DNA of 64,000 nucleotides from Archivesica marissinica (GCA_014843695.1 CM026390.1:16676759-16740758), one strand, 5' to 3'. Shown: positions 35,701-44,069, numbered from the stretch's first letter. Numbers and translations are program-made. The notes: generated by a model from the sequence alone, not told the origin.

Positions 35701-38700
35701 GAGCGTCGAGCGCACTAACCACTGCGCTAATCGGAAATGCAAAAGTTAAAAGCCTTGCTATTCAGACATGCCTCATCCGAATTACTTACCAGTGGTCTGA
35801 AATTAAAGCAAACATATTCTCGCATACTTCAATGTACATCATAGCCAAGAATTAAATCATCTTTTCCGAGTACTCGATCGGATACTGTGCCAAAGTACTA
35901 GAGTATCAAAATTGCTACTCGTTGCCATCTCTAGTTTTAAGAAATAGTATAATAGCAATAGTCTGAATTGAGAAGCTTACCTTTGGAAAGTATATAAAAA
36001 TGTACGGTTATTATTTCAGCCTGGAATGATGGAATTATTCGTGTGTTTGGCTTTAACGGAAAGATTGGTAATGATATTGTGCTACGGAAGGCTATCAGTG
36101 CGGCCCACAACAAGGGTGTGACCGCAATAGCATGTACCAGTAATGCCGCTTACTGCTCTCCGGGTCAGTGGGATTTCAAGATCGTATCTGGCGGATGTGA
36201 GGGGCAGGTGAGAATCTGGAGTTTCCGTTACGATGGACGCGGCGACCCCAGTTATCAACTTTTGGATACTCTCAAGGAGCACAAAGCATTGGTGTCCGAC
36301 ATCAAAATCCGTAGAGATGACAAAGAATGTGTATCATCCAGTACAGATGGGACATGTATTATCTGGAACTTGGAGTAAGTTAGCTTCACATTGTATCTTG
36401 TAGATTTATTGATGGTTTTGTTTGTTTTTGGGTTTTACAGCCCATCAACACTATTATGGAAGTGGTGGAAGTCGTGATAGCGCAGTGGTAGCACGTTCGC
36501 TTCAGGTGCGAAAGGCCCCGAGTTTGAGCCCCGCTAGAGTCATTACGATTGGGCAAGGCATTTAAATTCCACAATGCCTTTTCTCTCTCACTCGTGGCAA
36601 TGGATTCTATCAGGAATGAGATCTCGAGAGTGATTAATATAAGTTGTAAGAACTTGTTTCGCAATTTAACTAAAATAAATTTGTATACACTATGCACTAT
36701 TATGTTATATAGAGCTGCCCCAAATAGAAGGAAGGATACAAAGTGACCCAGGTACAATACTACTGGTGAATAGGCCTTCTCATTGTTTAATGTGCCTGTG
36801 TAGTTCACAGTACACATACCTTTGTTTACTCTTCTCATGAAATACATGTAAATGTGAAAAATACTAAAAAGTATTTCGATATGCACTGGCTGGGAATCAA
36901 ATCCACGTGACATAATTCAGATTGTAGTGTTCGATCCTCGGACTGGGAAGTTTATGAGATGGTATCAGACAGGTGGGTTTTCTCCGGGTCCTCCCACACG
37001 AATGACCACATTTACGGTTTCATCCGCGCCAATGAGAGTGATGAATATAAGTTATTAAAACATGCTTCGCAATAGAGTGTTAACTTCTGCACCACAATGT
37101 GTGTCTTCATTGCACATGTATTTACGATGTTGACTACGGGTAAATATGTCTGGCGATATATTAATTTTTTTTTAAATTTTAATTTTGAACTACAAAGACA
37201 AACCCATTTATTTTTCCCACTATAATTCACAAATACATATGTAAACATACATGTATGTATACAAATATGATAGTTAATTCACAATCATTTCTAGTGGTGC
37301 AAGCTTGCAACCTGACTTATGCATACATACAGTCAAACCTGTCTTAAACAGCCAGCCAAGGGAATCACAGAAACTGGCTGCTTAGCACAGGTGGCTGCTT
37401 AATAGAGGGCAAATGTATAATATTAATAAAACAACATATTGGGAACCTGGAAACTGGCTGCTTAATACAGGTTGGCTACTTAATAGAGGTTGAATGTATA
37501 ATAAAAAGAACATATTGGGAATCTGGAAACTGGCTGCTTAATACAGGTTGGCTGCTTAATAGAGGTTGAATGTATAATAAAAAGAACATATTGGGCATCT
37601 GGAAACTGGCTGCTTAATAGAGGTGACCACTAACACAGGTTTGACTGTAGTTACAAGTTATATGTAATGAGTAATCTGTACTGACAGGAAGCGAACAAGA
37701 AGCCAAATAGTATTTGCTAACACACTGTTTGACTGTAGTTACAAGTTATATGTAATGAGTAATCTGTACTCACAGGAAGCGAACAAGAAGCCAAATAGTA
37801 TTTGCTAACACACTGTTTGACTGTAGTTACAAGTTATATGTAATGAGTAATCTGTACTGACAGGAAGCGAACAGACAGGAAGCGAACAAGAAGCCAAATA
37901 GTATTTGCTAACACACTGTTTGACTGTAGTTACAGGTTATATGTAATGAGTAATCTGTACTGACAGGAAGCGAACAAGAAGCCAAATAGTATTTGCTAAC
38001 ACACTGTTTGACTGTAGTTACAAGTTATATGTAATGAGTAATCTGTACTGACAGGAAGCGAACAAGAAGCCAAATAGTATTTGCTAACACACTGTTTAAA
38101 TGCGTGAGCTACAACAAAGATGAGTCACAGATCTTCACGAGTGGTACCGACAGAAAGATTAGCTATTGGGAAGCCTTCGATGGATCACTGATCCGAGACC
38201 TAGAGGGTTCCCTGACAGGATCCGTTAATGCGATGGACATTTCTCCCGATGGACGGTACATGGCGACTGGTGGTGATGACAAAATGATAAAGGTATGACA
38301 CTGTTTTTGAGTGTTTTTAAACAACCAGTATTTCGTTTGTTTTTGGGTTTATATTCGCATCGTGAACAAAGGTCTTAGTAGTGAAACTGTACAGCTGTTA
38401 CTGATGGAAGAAGACCTTGGATGCCTATCTACTAGTATCTAGGCAGTATTTCATGCTCAAACAAGCACCCAGGTAAAACCACCAACCTTCAAGCCGGTGT
38501 GATAGCTATCTCACATAAATTTGACACACCATAGGTATTCGAACCTACAATGTACAGCTCTAAGAGAGGCGAAGAATAAGGAGTAAATGATCGTAATTGC
38601 TCGGCACAGAGATGCAGGGATCATTTTAGAGGGCGATGTGGGCGAAATTGTCGCCCTATGGACCCAGACTTCGCCCTCTGGGGGCCCCACTTCTCCCTAA

Positions 38701-39996
38701 AAAAAAAAATATATATATTTTTTGGTTTTTACAATTTACAAACAAAATTTTGTCTAGTAAGATACACTGGCCCATTATAAAGCACTCCTTCTATTCAAAT
38801 GTTGTATTTAATGGTTGTACTGTGCATTTTAACCCTATTTTGCAGAAGTATATTAAAGAACACCATTTAAGGAAGCGATCACACGCTTTCTCACTTCTCC
38901 CAAAAATTCTGACCTAGAATGAACCCTTGGAGATGAAAGATTAAATTGTGTTTTTAAATAAAATATTATTGTTCAGTTTCACTTATTAGTATAACAAATG
39001 CTGTGTATCCCTTTCCTTCATAGAGATTTAGGTTAATATACTATTATATCTCCATACAAATGACAGCCATTTAGCTATCATGCCGTGGATAAGTAGTCGC
39101 CATATCTATCCCACCTCCATAGATAGTACTGGGACTACATGAGATTCTGGCGTTTATTATGAACATTGGTTTGGCTACTACATTGTCAATGTATGTTGTA
39201 TTGGTAATGGCGTCAAGAGGTGCTTCCATGAGGGAAAGGGTTCACAGTATGGTGTGATGATGATTTGACGTTTTCCATTTATCTCATACTGAAATAAGAT
39301 TTTGCCACCTTCTTATTTTTCATATACGTCTTAAAAAGTAAAATGATGCATCAATATTTATGTTTTATTTATTTTCTGCATAGAATGTAATGCAAAGCCA
39401 CATGATTTTGCATTACGACATAACAATGTAACAAACCTGCACATTTTGTCTTCCAAGTGAGATTTTAACAAATACAAAAGATGACATCGCAGCCTTTTTT
39501 ATGAAGATATAAGTTATTTATAGGTTATAAAACTTGTCTCCAATCTCAAAACTCAGTCTCATGCGTCTGATTGGTTCAGCAGACAGTAGCACTCAGAATC
39601 AACCAATCAGATCATTTGAGCTTGAGATCTGAGAAAAGTTTTGTAACCTCCAGGCATGGACTTCAGAAATGAGGTCCACAGATAGAAAACAGATAGATAG
39701 GACAGACTGTAAACAGAAACTTACTATATGACCATAGGGCAAAAAAATAATTGTTGTCTTGTGCCTGTGGACTAAACTTACAATCCAAACACTTGTACAT
39801 AGTCAATTCTTATTCTTACTCATATGTCAACTATGTTTTATTTTATCAGATTTGGGATTACAATCTGGGACACGTGATTGCAGTTGGTACTGGACACAGT
39901 GACGTTATCTTGCGTATCAGGATCTGTCCACAGCAGAAACTCATCACGAGCGTGAGCAAGGATGGGGCCATTATTATGTGGAAGTGGCCGTGTTAG
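18525..39996 (+). CDS. CFAP52: CFAP52 (WDR16), axonemal WD40-repeat protein, 12 exons
   Basis: Join 18525-18597, 22810-23021, 24591-24727, 25346-25474, 26224-26323, 28090-28361, 28966-29044, 31580-31719, 33796-33944, 36020-36374, 38055-38292, 39850-39996. This gives 2,031 bp, 676 residues plus TAG, against about 620 in vertebrates. Seen: all introns are GT/AG and exon phases join without a break. WD-type strand ends recur (IVWDYK, VIWDVK, RIWSTK, RIWSF, IIWNLE, SYWEAF, KIWDYN, IMWKWP), spread over almost the whole protein as in a double beta-propeller. Family hallmarks include GLKCHPD, HMGFK, LRGAGHQF, VPNMTC, STDGTCIIWNLE, TSGTDRKI and EGSL. Known: CFAP52/WDR16 is a conserved protein of motile cilia and flagella linked to axonemal doublet microtubules. 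Start chosen: the first in-frame ATG, 25 residues before the conserved VGFNG, as in the family. Nearby RFX and forkhead sites suggest ciliogenic control. Introns hold SINEs, MITEs, a LINE fragment and three minisatellites. Single genomic copy in this window; identification is very secure. Confidence 0.96.
19239..19637. mobile_element. Inverted-repeat element N (CFAP52 intron 1)
   Basis: Each end is a 16-bp motif (GGAGGTTTCGTCAACT) given twice; the right end is the inverse of the left at 30 of 31 positions. Further GACGAAACCTC copies lie inside the right arm. No clear target duplication. Confidence 0.65.
20049..20738 (+). pseudogene. 5'-truncated, frameshifted RTE-like non-LTR retrotransposon 3' end
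   Basis: The first frame gives YLGSVISKTGGTEEDIQARI, LKPVWNNN and VKTVHLYGAETWR. A frame change near 20360 leads to WPEKITNQELWRQ, RKWRWIGHTLRRD, GTRKRGRPVTTWRRT and a stop at the tail. These are typical C-terminal motifs of RTE-type endonuclease-reverse transcriptase ORFs. It ends in a (GAT)n microsatellite, common for RTE tails. Imperfect 10-bp duplications flank it (TTACTACTCA at 20039, TTACAACTCA at 20738). It is inserted in the DNA element 19732-21058. No start and no catalytic RT core remain. Confidence 0.82.
20687..20738 (+). repeat. (GAT)n microsatellite tail of the LINE
   Basis: About 17 uninterrupted trinucleotides directly after the LINE stop codon. Read either way they give poly-Met or poly-His frames, which are artefacts. 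Confidence 0.9.
22235..22575 (+). repeat. Interspersed repeat G (CFAP52 intron 1)
   Basis: Runs from TTACGTTTATTTATCGTCGC through GGAGGATAGTG and GGTTCTTTTACGTGCACGGT to AAATTTATTAGGGTCAGAT. Shared by at least four places here; interrupted by the foldback at 22456. Confidence 0.75.
22456..22547. mobile_element. 92-bp foldback element with 8-bp target duplication (CFAP52 intron 1)
   Basis: Two 37-bp arms (CACAGGGATTCGGCACGTTT... and its complement) around a short TA-rich loop, flanked on both sides by GGTCAGAT. It sits inside repeat G. The 8-bp duplication fits a hAT-like mini-element. Confidence 0.82.
22810..23021 (+). CDS. CFAP52: CFAP52 exon 2
   Basis: Residues 25-95, first WD repeat, with GLKCHPDRQH and ending HMGFK. 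Acceptor TTTATCTTTAG|G, donor AAG|GTAGGA, phase 1 in and phase 0 out. Confidence 0.94.
23833..23978 (-). repeat. Interspersed repeat G, partial (CFAP52 intron 2)
   Basis: Left half in reverse, with CACTATCCTCCAAAGATCTA and CAGGAGGCGTCGCTCATATG. Confidence 0.7.
24150..24450 (+). repeat. Interspersed repeat G (CFAP52 intron 2)
   Basis: Forward copy, its first part duplicated (GTTTTACGTTTATTTAT twice). Opposite to the copy about 250 bp away, so the two could pair. Confidence 0.7.
24591..24727 (+). CDS. CFAP52: CFAP52 exon 3
   Basis: Begins ATAIVWDYKTQKALYKLELH and includes FSPNNLYLATLGGLDDG. Acceptor TGTATTTCAG, donor AAG|GTTAGT. Ends in phase 2; with the first T of exon 4 the split codon is Ser (GGS), as in the family. 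Confidence 0.94.
25110..25262. repeat. Interspersed repeat with CCAAT-like inverted parts (CFAP52 intron 3)
   Basis: GATTTGATTGGTTGAATCTG and CTCAACCAATAAGAAAGCTT; a reverse relative with GACTCAGTC, CTGATTGGTTC and AACCAATCAGATC lies at 39500-39660 in intron 11. Confidence 0.55.
25346..25474 (+). CDS. CFAP52: CFAP52 exon 4
   Basis: Completes Ser, then VVIWDVKTGQPICGSPAQ; ends ITGGE with the Glu codon split (GA|A). Acceptor TTTGTTACAG, donor GA|GTAAGT. Confidence 0.93.
25496..25650. mobile_element. Element E, decayed copy (CFAP52 intron 4)
   Basis: Starts CAGTCAAACCTGTG with AAGCAGCCAGT and TTAAGCAGCCACTTTGTG inside. The right inverted end is gone. Confidence 0.6.
26224..26323 (+). CDS. CFAP52: CFAP52 exon 5
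   Basis: STLRVWQLDVENRKIWPSDV then YLGQLKRRVDCIC. Acceptor TTGCTTCCAG, donor TGT|GTAAGT, phase 0 out. IWP and GQLKR are typical of the family at this point. Confidence 0.93.
26450..27112 (+). repeat. Mollusc-type interspersed repeat (CFAP52 intron 5)
   Basis: Begins TTAGCTCACCTGAGCAAAGC, then repeated CAAACGTCTTCTC, AAGATGGCC(A/G)(C/T) and GTTGTTAA.ATA parts. I know this opening from bivalve genomes; no protein is encoded. Confidence 0.55.
27113..27251 (+). mobile_element. MITE family I, partial copy (CFAP52 intron 5)
   Basis: Carries the same ACAACATAGATCCTGATCAG / CTGATCTGGATCTATGTTGT hairpin and ends AATGGTTAA. The left end is not recognisable. Confidence 0.55.
27433..27673 (+). mobile_element. 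MITE family D, copy 5 (CFAP52 intron 5)
   Basis: Complete with TTAA ends; six differences from copy 4 across the element. Sense orientation in intron 5. Confidence 0.88.
28090..28361 (+). CDS. CFAP52: CFAP52 exon 6
   Basis: Contains SEFFFCGTSTGDILAINMKT and FLVGTGCGKLFEIKFP, ending with the basic stretch GGKKPQKPKET. Acceptor TTAATTTCAG, donor CG|GTAAAA in phase 2; the split codon becomes Arg with exon 7. Confidence 0.94.
28500..28965. repeat. 19/21-bp minisatellite ending at exon 7 (CFAP52 intron 6)
   Basis: Units TGTTGAGTTTATATGTTAC or with GTAATAC. The last unit changes GAG to AACAG and supplies the exon 7 acceptor. Confidence 0.93.
28966..29044 (+). CDS. CFAP52: CFAP52 exon 7, flanked on both sides by minisatellites
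   Basis: VWQDETEKSASGAAITSIAL then RGAGHQ. The acceptor (GTTGAACAG|A) lies in the last, mutated unit of the 19/21-bp array on its left. The donor CAG|GTAATG is the founder of the 49-bp array on its right. Both splice sites therefore touch tandem DNA. Phase 2 in, phase 0 out. Confidence 0.92.
29045..29820. repeat. 49-bp then 40-bp array made from the exon 7 donor (CFAP52 intron 7)
   Basis: Each unit contains GAGCCAGGCACCAG, a copy of the exon 7 end (GAGCCGGACACCAG), followed by the intron start. Ten 49-bp units, then six or seven of 33-40 bp. Confidence 0.93.
29953..30261 (+). mobile_element. Element F copy 2 (CFAP52 intron 7)
   Basis: CAGGGATCATTCTAG ... CTAGAATGAACCCTG, flanked by TATTAA on both sides. 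No coding capacity. CAGGG ends and short duplications suggest a hAT-like non-autonomous element (inference). Confidence 0.82.
30493..30738 (-). mobile_element. MITE family D, copy 6 (CFAP52 intron 7)
   Basis: Complete with TTAA ends, reverse orientation, central hairpin intact. Confidence 0.87.
31580..31719 (+). CDS. CFAP52: CFAP52 exon 8
   Basis: FYVGTMNARIYKFGYECCNK, then CHSGPINDVMFP. Acceptor TGCTGTTTCAG, donor CC|GTAAGT. The final Pro codon is split and finished by exon 9. Confidence 0.94.
32096..32239. mobile_element. Element E copy 2 (CFAP52 intron 8)
   Basis: CAGTGAAACCTG ... CAGGTTTGACTG with repeated TTAAGCAGCCA motifs; left TA retained. It shows the unfilled GCTTAAGGCAGG site. 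Confidence 0.75.
32406..32643 (+). mobile_element. TTAA-flanked MITE, family I (CFAP52 intron 8)
   Basis: TTAACTCATATGATTCTGGA at the left; the right end in reverse reads TTAACCCATTTCATTCTGGA. A strong hairpin around AACAACATAGATCCTGATCA fills the right half. Confidence 0.7.
33445..33545 (+). mobile_element. SINE family A, 3' fragment (CFAP52 intron 8)
   Basis: TTCTTACGGAGGTTGGTGCA to GGCGTAAAACCCAAACAAAC; the tRNA head is missing. Confidence 0.75.
33624..33738 (-). mobile_element. SINE family B, 3' fragment beside exon 9 (CFAP52 intron 8)
   Basis: Only the tail and GATGGAATCCATCGCCACGA part, reverse. It ends about 57 bp before the exon 9 acceptor. Confidence 0.75.
33796..33944 (+). CDS. 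CFAP52: CFAP52 exon 9
   Basis: GTSELILTCQNEEIRIWSTK, then HIVPNMTCNAVSL, ending IVS. Acceptor TATATTCAG, donor TCAG|GTGAGT, phase 1 out. A truncated SINE ends only about 57 bp before this acceptor. Confidence 0.94.
34087..34283 (-). mobile_element. SINE family B, copy 3 (CFAP52 intron 9)
   Basis: Reverse, flanked by a perfect 13-bp duplication AAATGGCTGTTTA (34074-34086 and 34284-34296). Confidence 0.87.
34361..34525 (+). mobile_element. SINE fourth family, copy 2 (CFAP52 intron 9)
   Basis: TGGCCGAGTGGTTAATG, GTAGGTTCGAATCTC and GGAAGCTATCCAGCTGGCTT in the same order as copy 1. Confidence 0.72.
34620..35240. repeat. Degenerate roughly 100-bp repeats (CFAP52 intron 9)
   Basis: ACTTTGGCCAAAAATAGTCT, TTATTATTTCTCAGAAAAC and CACACATCCCAGGACTAATT recur with many changes. 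Non-coding. Confidence 0.6.
35485..35740 (-). mobile_element. SINE family C, copy 2 (CFAP52 intron 9)
   Basis: Full length, reverse, from ACTTTATTTATTTTACAACG to ACTAACCACTGCGCTAATCG. Confidence 0.82.
36020..36374 (+). CDS. CFAP52: CFAP52 exon 10 (largest exon)
   Basis: AWNDGIIRVFGFNGKIGNDI, then HNKGVTAIACTSNA, RIWSF, and STDGTCIIWNL. Acceptor TTATTTCAG, donor GA|GTAAGT, phase 2 out. Between TSNA and KIVSGG it carries an extra segment (AYCSPGQWDF) that I recall as absent from vertebrate CFAP52. Confidence 0.95.
36467..36690 (+). mobile_element. SINE family B, copy 4 (CFAP52 intron 10)
   Basis: Forward: A box TAGCGCAGTGG, GCCCCGCTAGAGTCATTACG, body GGGCAAGGCATTTAAATTCC, tail CTAAAATAAATTTGTATACA. 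Confidence 0.82.
36925..37082 (+). mobile_element. SINE family C, 3' part (CFAP52 intron 10)
   Basis: CAGGTGGGTTTTCTCCGGGT, CCTCCCACACGAATGACCAC, ATGAGAGTGATGAATATAAG; no head. Confidence 0.72.
37330..37647. mobile_element. Element E copy 3 (CFAP52 intron 10), internally expanded
   Basis: TA-CAGTCAAACCTG ... CAGGTTTGACTG-TA. The middle (GAACATATTGGGAATCTGGA type) is repeated, making this copy longer. Its last 8 bp are part of the 88-bp array that follows. Confidence 0.78.
37640..38054. repeat. 88-bp array carrying the exon 11 acceptor (CFAP52 intron 10)
   Basis: Unit: last 8 bp of MITE E3, the intron end, and the first 40 bp of exon 11. Decoy exon starts at 37688, 37776, 37864/37879 and 37967; the real one is 38055. 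Confidence 0.95.
38055..38292 (+). CDS. CFAP52: CFAP52 exon 11, 5' end tandemly duplicated upstream
   Basis: EKRTRSQIVFANTLFKCVSY, then TSGTDRKISYWEAFDG, LEGSLTGSVNAMDISPDG, ending DDKMIK. Donor AAG|GTATGA, phase 0. The acceptor CTGACAG|G is the last of five near-identical copies. This one is assigned because only it runs in frame into the rest of the exon; the others reach a stop. Confidence 0.93.
38345..38570 (-). mobile_element. SINE fourth family, diverged reverse copy (CFAP52 intron 11)
   Basis: GAAGAAGACCTTGGATGCCT, GTATTTCATGCTCAAACAAG and GTATTCGAACCTACAATG match the layout of 60283-60535. Confidence 0.5.
38615..38929 (+). mobile_element. Element F copy 3 (CFAP52 intron 11)
   Basis: Same body and ends (right end CCCTTG), flanked by GAGATG on both sides. 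Confidence 0.82.
39009..39240 (+). mobile_element. MITE family H, copy 2 (CFAP52 intron 11)
   Basis: Same body as 7790-8015 with about 20 extra bases near the left end. Flanks are GTAT and TTCA, so the TTAA duplication is lost or decayed. Confidence 0.75.
39850..39996 (+). CDS. CFAP52: CFAP52 exon 12 (stop codon)
   Basis: IWDYNLGHVIAVGTGHSDVI, then RIRICPQQKLITSVSKDG and IIMWKWPC-stop. Acceptor TATTTTATCAG. The terminal WD blade ends as in the family, followed directly by TAG. Confidence 0.95.
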   Translation: MWDYNLGHVIAVGTGHSDVILRIRICPQQKLITSVSKDGAIIMWKWPC

Positions 39997-41574
39997 ATAC
40001 CATCTGCCAAACTGTCATATGAAACCATAGAAAACAAACACAAGTTGACACTCTATCCATGTAAAGATGTACACGATTTTTAACATGCTTTCCTAAAACA
40101 TTTTCGTTATGGATTTGTGTCGTCCTCCTACTAATATCATTAGAGTGTCTCACATTTACATTTTGTGGGCTTACTGCAAAACTGTTCCATATGTTTGCTT
40201 TATCTATCTGCATTTAGAACAGTTTTGCACTAATAACCATGATCCATTCTGTCTCGCTACAGGAGAGCATTTTAAAAATTGCTGGCTTGTAGTGTTCAAT
40301 TATTGTGTGTGTGAACAGAGACACTAGGAGGGATTCATATTACATGGAAATTTAACGTTTATTGCAATGTTTGTTTTTTATCGCAAATATTTGTTTGCAT
40401 TTTGTGCAAGTTGTTCACAATTCTGTATATTATAATGTTCTATACTATTTATATATTGGACGTTAATGTGCATATAAAATTGGGATGGCATCGAGTAGTC
40501 GGAGGAACATCCAAATCTCGAATAGCAACAAGGATAATCCAGAAACAAAGTTGGCTGGAAAAAACTAAGACGTCTGTAAATGTCAACAAACGTAAATCAT
40601 TGCCAATTGTTCCTCAATTTTCAATAAACAGTAATTATGTTATTCCGGTGGCCAATAGTCTACAAGCGGAAATAATCCTTGTTTACGGGTATTCACATTC
40701 AATAAACAAGTGAACATATTTGTTGTATCATCCCGGGTTGCAATGTTTTGATCACGTAATTAGATCAATTAGCATCCATATTTGAACATACCTCATCTGA
40801 AAAACTTACTAAATATCGGAAACACAGGATCCCATAAATGCAATGTACATATAGCCAATAATCAAAATTGCTACTGGTTGCCATCTCTAGGATAAAAGAC
40901 AATGTGTGATATTTATTATTAATGTTTTTTTTGTATATTCAAAGTAATGCTATGTTGGAACAAAATGCTAAAAGTTTGCTTAATTAATAAAATAAATAAA
41001 AATATATTGAGATGCGTAGAATATGAATGTATGATAGACATGCTGCATGTATCACATGTTTACTACACCATATTGGCATGGAAGGTTATAATTGTTTGTG
41101 TATTAGTATCTACCCGATATATCATACTTTTTGTCAACAAACTGAAAAATAGCTGTACATTCGGCTATCTTAGATTTGGGACGGATTTGTAACATAATTT
41201 TTTTCACAAAAAAGATGCTGATTTTGCTATTTTGCAAGGCCTATCAGCGATATTAGTCACATTGCATTCTTCACGCACAAGTTTTGAATTTGCAATTAAA
41301 TTTCAATACGAAAATCCTTGCCAAAATGTGACATCCAATTTAATACAATAAATGAGACTGCGGACAAACTGGAAATAGAGTTTATTGTGAACGATCTTTA
41401 AGAACTTCTGTTCCATGTGATGAACGGCCAACACTTTCTTGGAATTATGTTTATTGTTCTTGAAATAAACAATATGTCATCTGATTAATGTGATTTATTA
41501 TTAAACATGATGTTGCACGGAAATGTGCTATAACACGTATAAGATAGCTTTGCTTCATATTTATTTAATTAATA
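39997..41574. other. CFAP52 3' UTR and following unannotated sequence
   Basis: No splice sites or motifs support the short frames here, including one of 103 codons at 40402. The likely 3' UTR ends near 40.6-40.8 kb. Confidence 0.5.
40623..40706 (+). terminator. CFAP52 poly(A) signal candidates
   Basis: AATAAA at 40623-40628 and 40701-40706, about 630 and 705 bp after the stop codon. They are the first canonical hexamers I see in the likely 3' UTR. Not confirmed. Confidence 0.35.
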
Positions 41575-41752
41575 CAGTCAAACCTGTCTTAAGCAGCCAG
41601 TCAAGGGAATCACAGAAAGTGGCTGCTTAGTGCAGGTGACTGCTTAATAGAGGTCAAATGTATAATAAAACAACATATTGGGAATATGGAAACTGGCTGT
41701 TTAATACAGGTTGGCTGTCTAATGGAGGTGACCACTAACACAGGTTTGACTG
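41575..41752. mobile_element. Element E copy 4
   Basis: TA-CAGTCAAACCTG ... CAGGTTTGACTG-TA, 178 bp: the tidy form of this TA-flanked MITE. Termini resemble Tigger/pogo elements. Confidence 0.82.
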
Positions 41753-42122
41753 TATACCCAGTACATGTAATACATTTAATATACCCAGTACATGTTTATT
41801 TAATATACCCAGTACATGTTTATTTAAACAAATTAAAGCAGTCTAAATCATCATACCAGGTTCATGTACTGTTTGATCGAAACAAAATAATTTTATTGTG
41901 TTTTTTGTTAAATATTGTTAGTATAAGTATAAGCTTGTAGAATGTTTATATCACCTCATTTATTTAGTGTTAGTTTGGAAGTGTGAATGCGAGCGAGCAT
42001 GAATTCCTCCACAGTTATCATGATTGTTTCCATAGAGAAACTGAAAATTAATGCACACATGGTTGCTGCAACCAGACATAATTTCTCCCCATGCTACCAG
42101 TAATGTTTACATGCCATTGTTG

Positions 42123-42380
42123 TCTGCCTCCGTGGTCGAGTGGTTAAGGTCGCTGACTTGTATACCACTGTAACCTATCATCACTGATGGTCACGGGTTC
42201 GAGCCCTGCTCAGACCATGTCTCATTTATATGAAAAAGTTGGCAGTTTCTTAAGGAGGTTGGTACACCCAATTACTGGTTAACCGTTGGAGCCTGCCCAG
42301 GAAAGTTGTTAGGTAAACTGCCCGCCGGCGATATAGCCCAAATATGGTGCTGATACAGGCGTAAAACCCGAAATATAACA
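42123..42380 (+). mobile_element. SINE family A, copy 2
   Basis: Full length, same boxes and tail, ending ACCCGAAATATAACATAAC. Confidence 0.85.
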
Positions 42381-42399
42381 TAACATGCCATTGTAAGAT

Positions 42400-42715
42400 A
42401 GGAGTCGGACTAAAATGTTGTTGTATTATTTGGAACCAGACTAAAATGCTATTTGTAAGATAGGAACCAGACTAAAATTCCATTGGAAGATGGGAACCAG
42501 ATTAAAATGTCATTGTAAGATGGGAACCAGACTAAAATGCCATTGGAAGATGGGAACCAGATTAAAATGTCATTGTAAGATGGGAACCAGATTAAAATGT
42601 CATTGTAAGATGGGAACCAGATTAAAATGTCATTGTAGGGTGGGAACCAGACTAAAATGCCATTTGGAAGATGGGAACCAGACTATACTGAGGTTGCAAG
42701 ATTGAGAACCAGAGC
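42400..42715. repeat. 30-bp minisatellite
   Basis: Unit ATGGGAACCAGATTAAAATG plus TCATTGTAAG, about ten copies. 30 bp is ten codons, so a 71-codon frame stays open by chance. Confidence 0.92.
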
Positions 42716-43609
42716 ATTAACCTGGGTCAAATCATACTTGTCTGGTTATAGTCATTCTCCTTCTCTACTAATACTAGTTAGTATGACGAATGGTAGGGAA
42801 CCAAAGCAAATTCAGATATGGGAGACATTATGAGTTAAATCGAGTCTAACCAGTAGTCGTTATAGCATTTCAACAACGAATACATTCAATTCATGTGATA
42901 AAGTATGAAACTTCATGTGTAGGACCCAAAGAAGTCGTGGGTAATAAATAGTTTGTAGGGTTGGTAGAGAATTAATATTCATCAAAGTAACCATATGTGT
43001 AGAATATTTGTATTTCTTTGATCAGATGATGGAAGTATTGGGACGATTTATGTTTACAATGGAACGATTTATGTTTACAAAGAATGATGTGCTGAAATGA
43101 TTTAAAGCAGTGTTTACTTGCGGATATATCATATGATATATGTGTTTTGAACCTGAACTATTTTGCTCCATTCTGTACATTTAAAATTTGCATTTTTTTT
43201 ATTTACTCGGTAGAAATGAATTTGTGTACATAAATAAAATATCTATTTCCTAATCCTAATCTAGACTATTATTGTTGCATCCATAAGCATGGTAAACTTT
43301 GTGTGTTTTGATCCGTCAGATTTACTCTTGGCGAACAATGCAAAGTAGAAGCCTATTTGGGGAGGTGGAGTGGGCTCCATTCATGTCAATGTTGTAGGTT
43401 CGAATCCCACAATAGTGTTGAATTGTTTCATGTTAGTAAGCTATTCAATGAGTCACATCGCTGGTTTTTCTATTACCTCCCCTAGTTTATATTGGTCCTT
43501 GTAGTTGGAATCCTTTGTTTTTACTGTTATTCCCTAACCAGATGTTGCGGTATGAAAATGTGCAGTTTATCCAAATCAAGTTGATTAATTGATAATAAGT
43601 ATCCATTGG
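42716..43609. other. Unannotated stretch with a short SINE remnant
   Basis: GTAGGTTCGAATCCCACAAT near 43397 is like the B-box part of the fourth SINE family. Nothing else is recognised. Confidence 0.45.
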
Positions 43610-43935
43610 ATAGATATACTGTAGGATATCTGTAGGATATACTGTAGGATATACTGTAGGATATCTGTAGGATATCTGTAGGATATACCGTAGGATATCT
43701 GTAGATATACTGTAGGATATACTGTAGGATATCTGTAGGATATACTGTAGGATATACTGTAGGATATCTGTAGGATATACTGTAGGATATCTATACTGTA
43801 GGATATCTGTAGGATATACTGTAGGATATACTGTAGGATATACTGTAGGATATCTGTAGGATATCTGTAGGATATATGTAGGATATACTGTAGGATATAC
43901 TGTAGGATATACTGTAGGATATACTGTAGGATATC
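43610..43935. repeat. About 12-bp minisatellite
   Basis: TAGGATATACTG and TAGGATATCTG alternate irregularly for about 330 bp. Confidence 0.93.
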
Positions 43936-44069
43936 TAGATATTTAATTATTGTAAGATGAGAAAATGGATGAAGCATGTTAGCATGTGGTGTAAAGGAAA
44001 CAACGGTAAACACAGAGGAAACTAATTCAGAGGACCTACTTAACAAGTATTTATAACTGAGCAATGTCT

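Noticed and set aside
40402..40713. 103-codon frame after CFAP52
   Set aside because: No recognisable motif and it lies in the probable 3' UTR with AATAAA inside.
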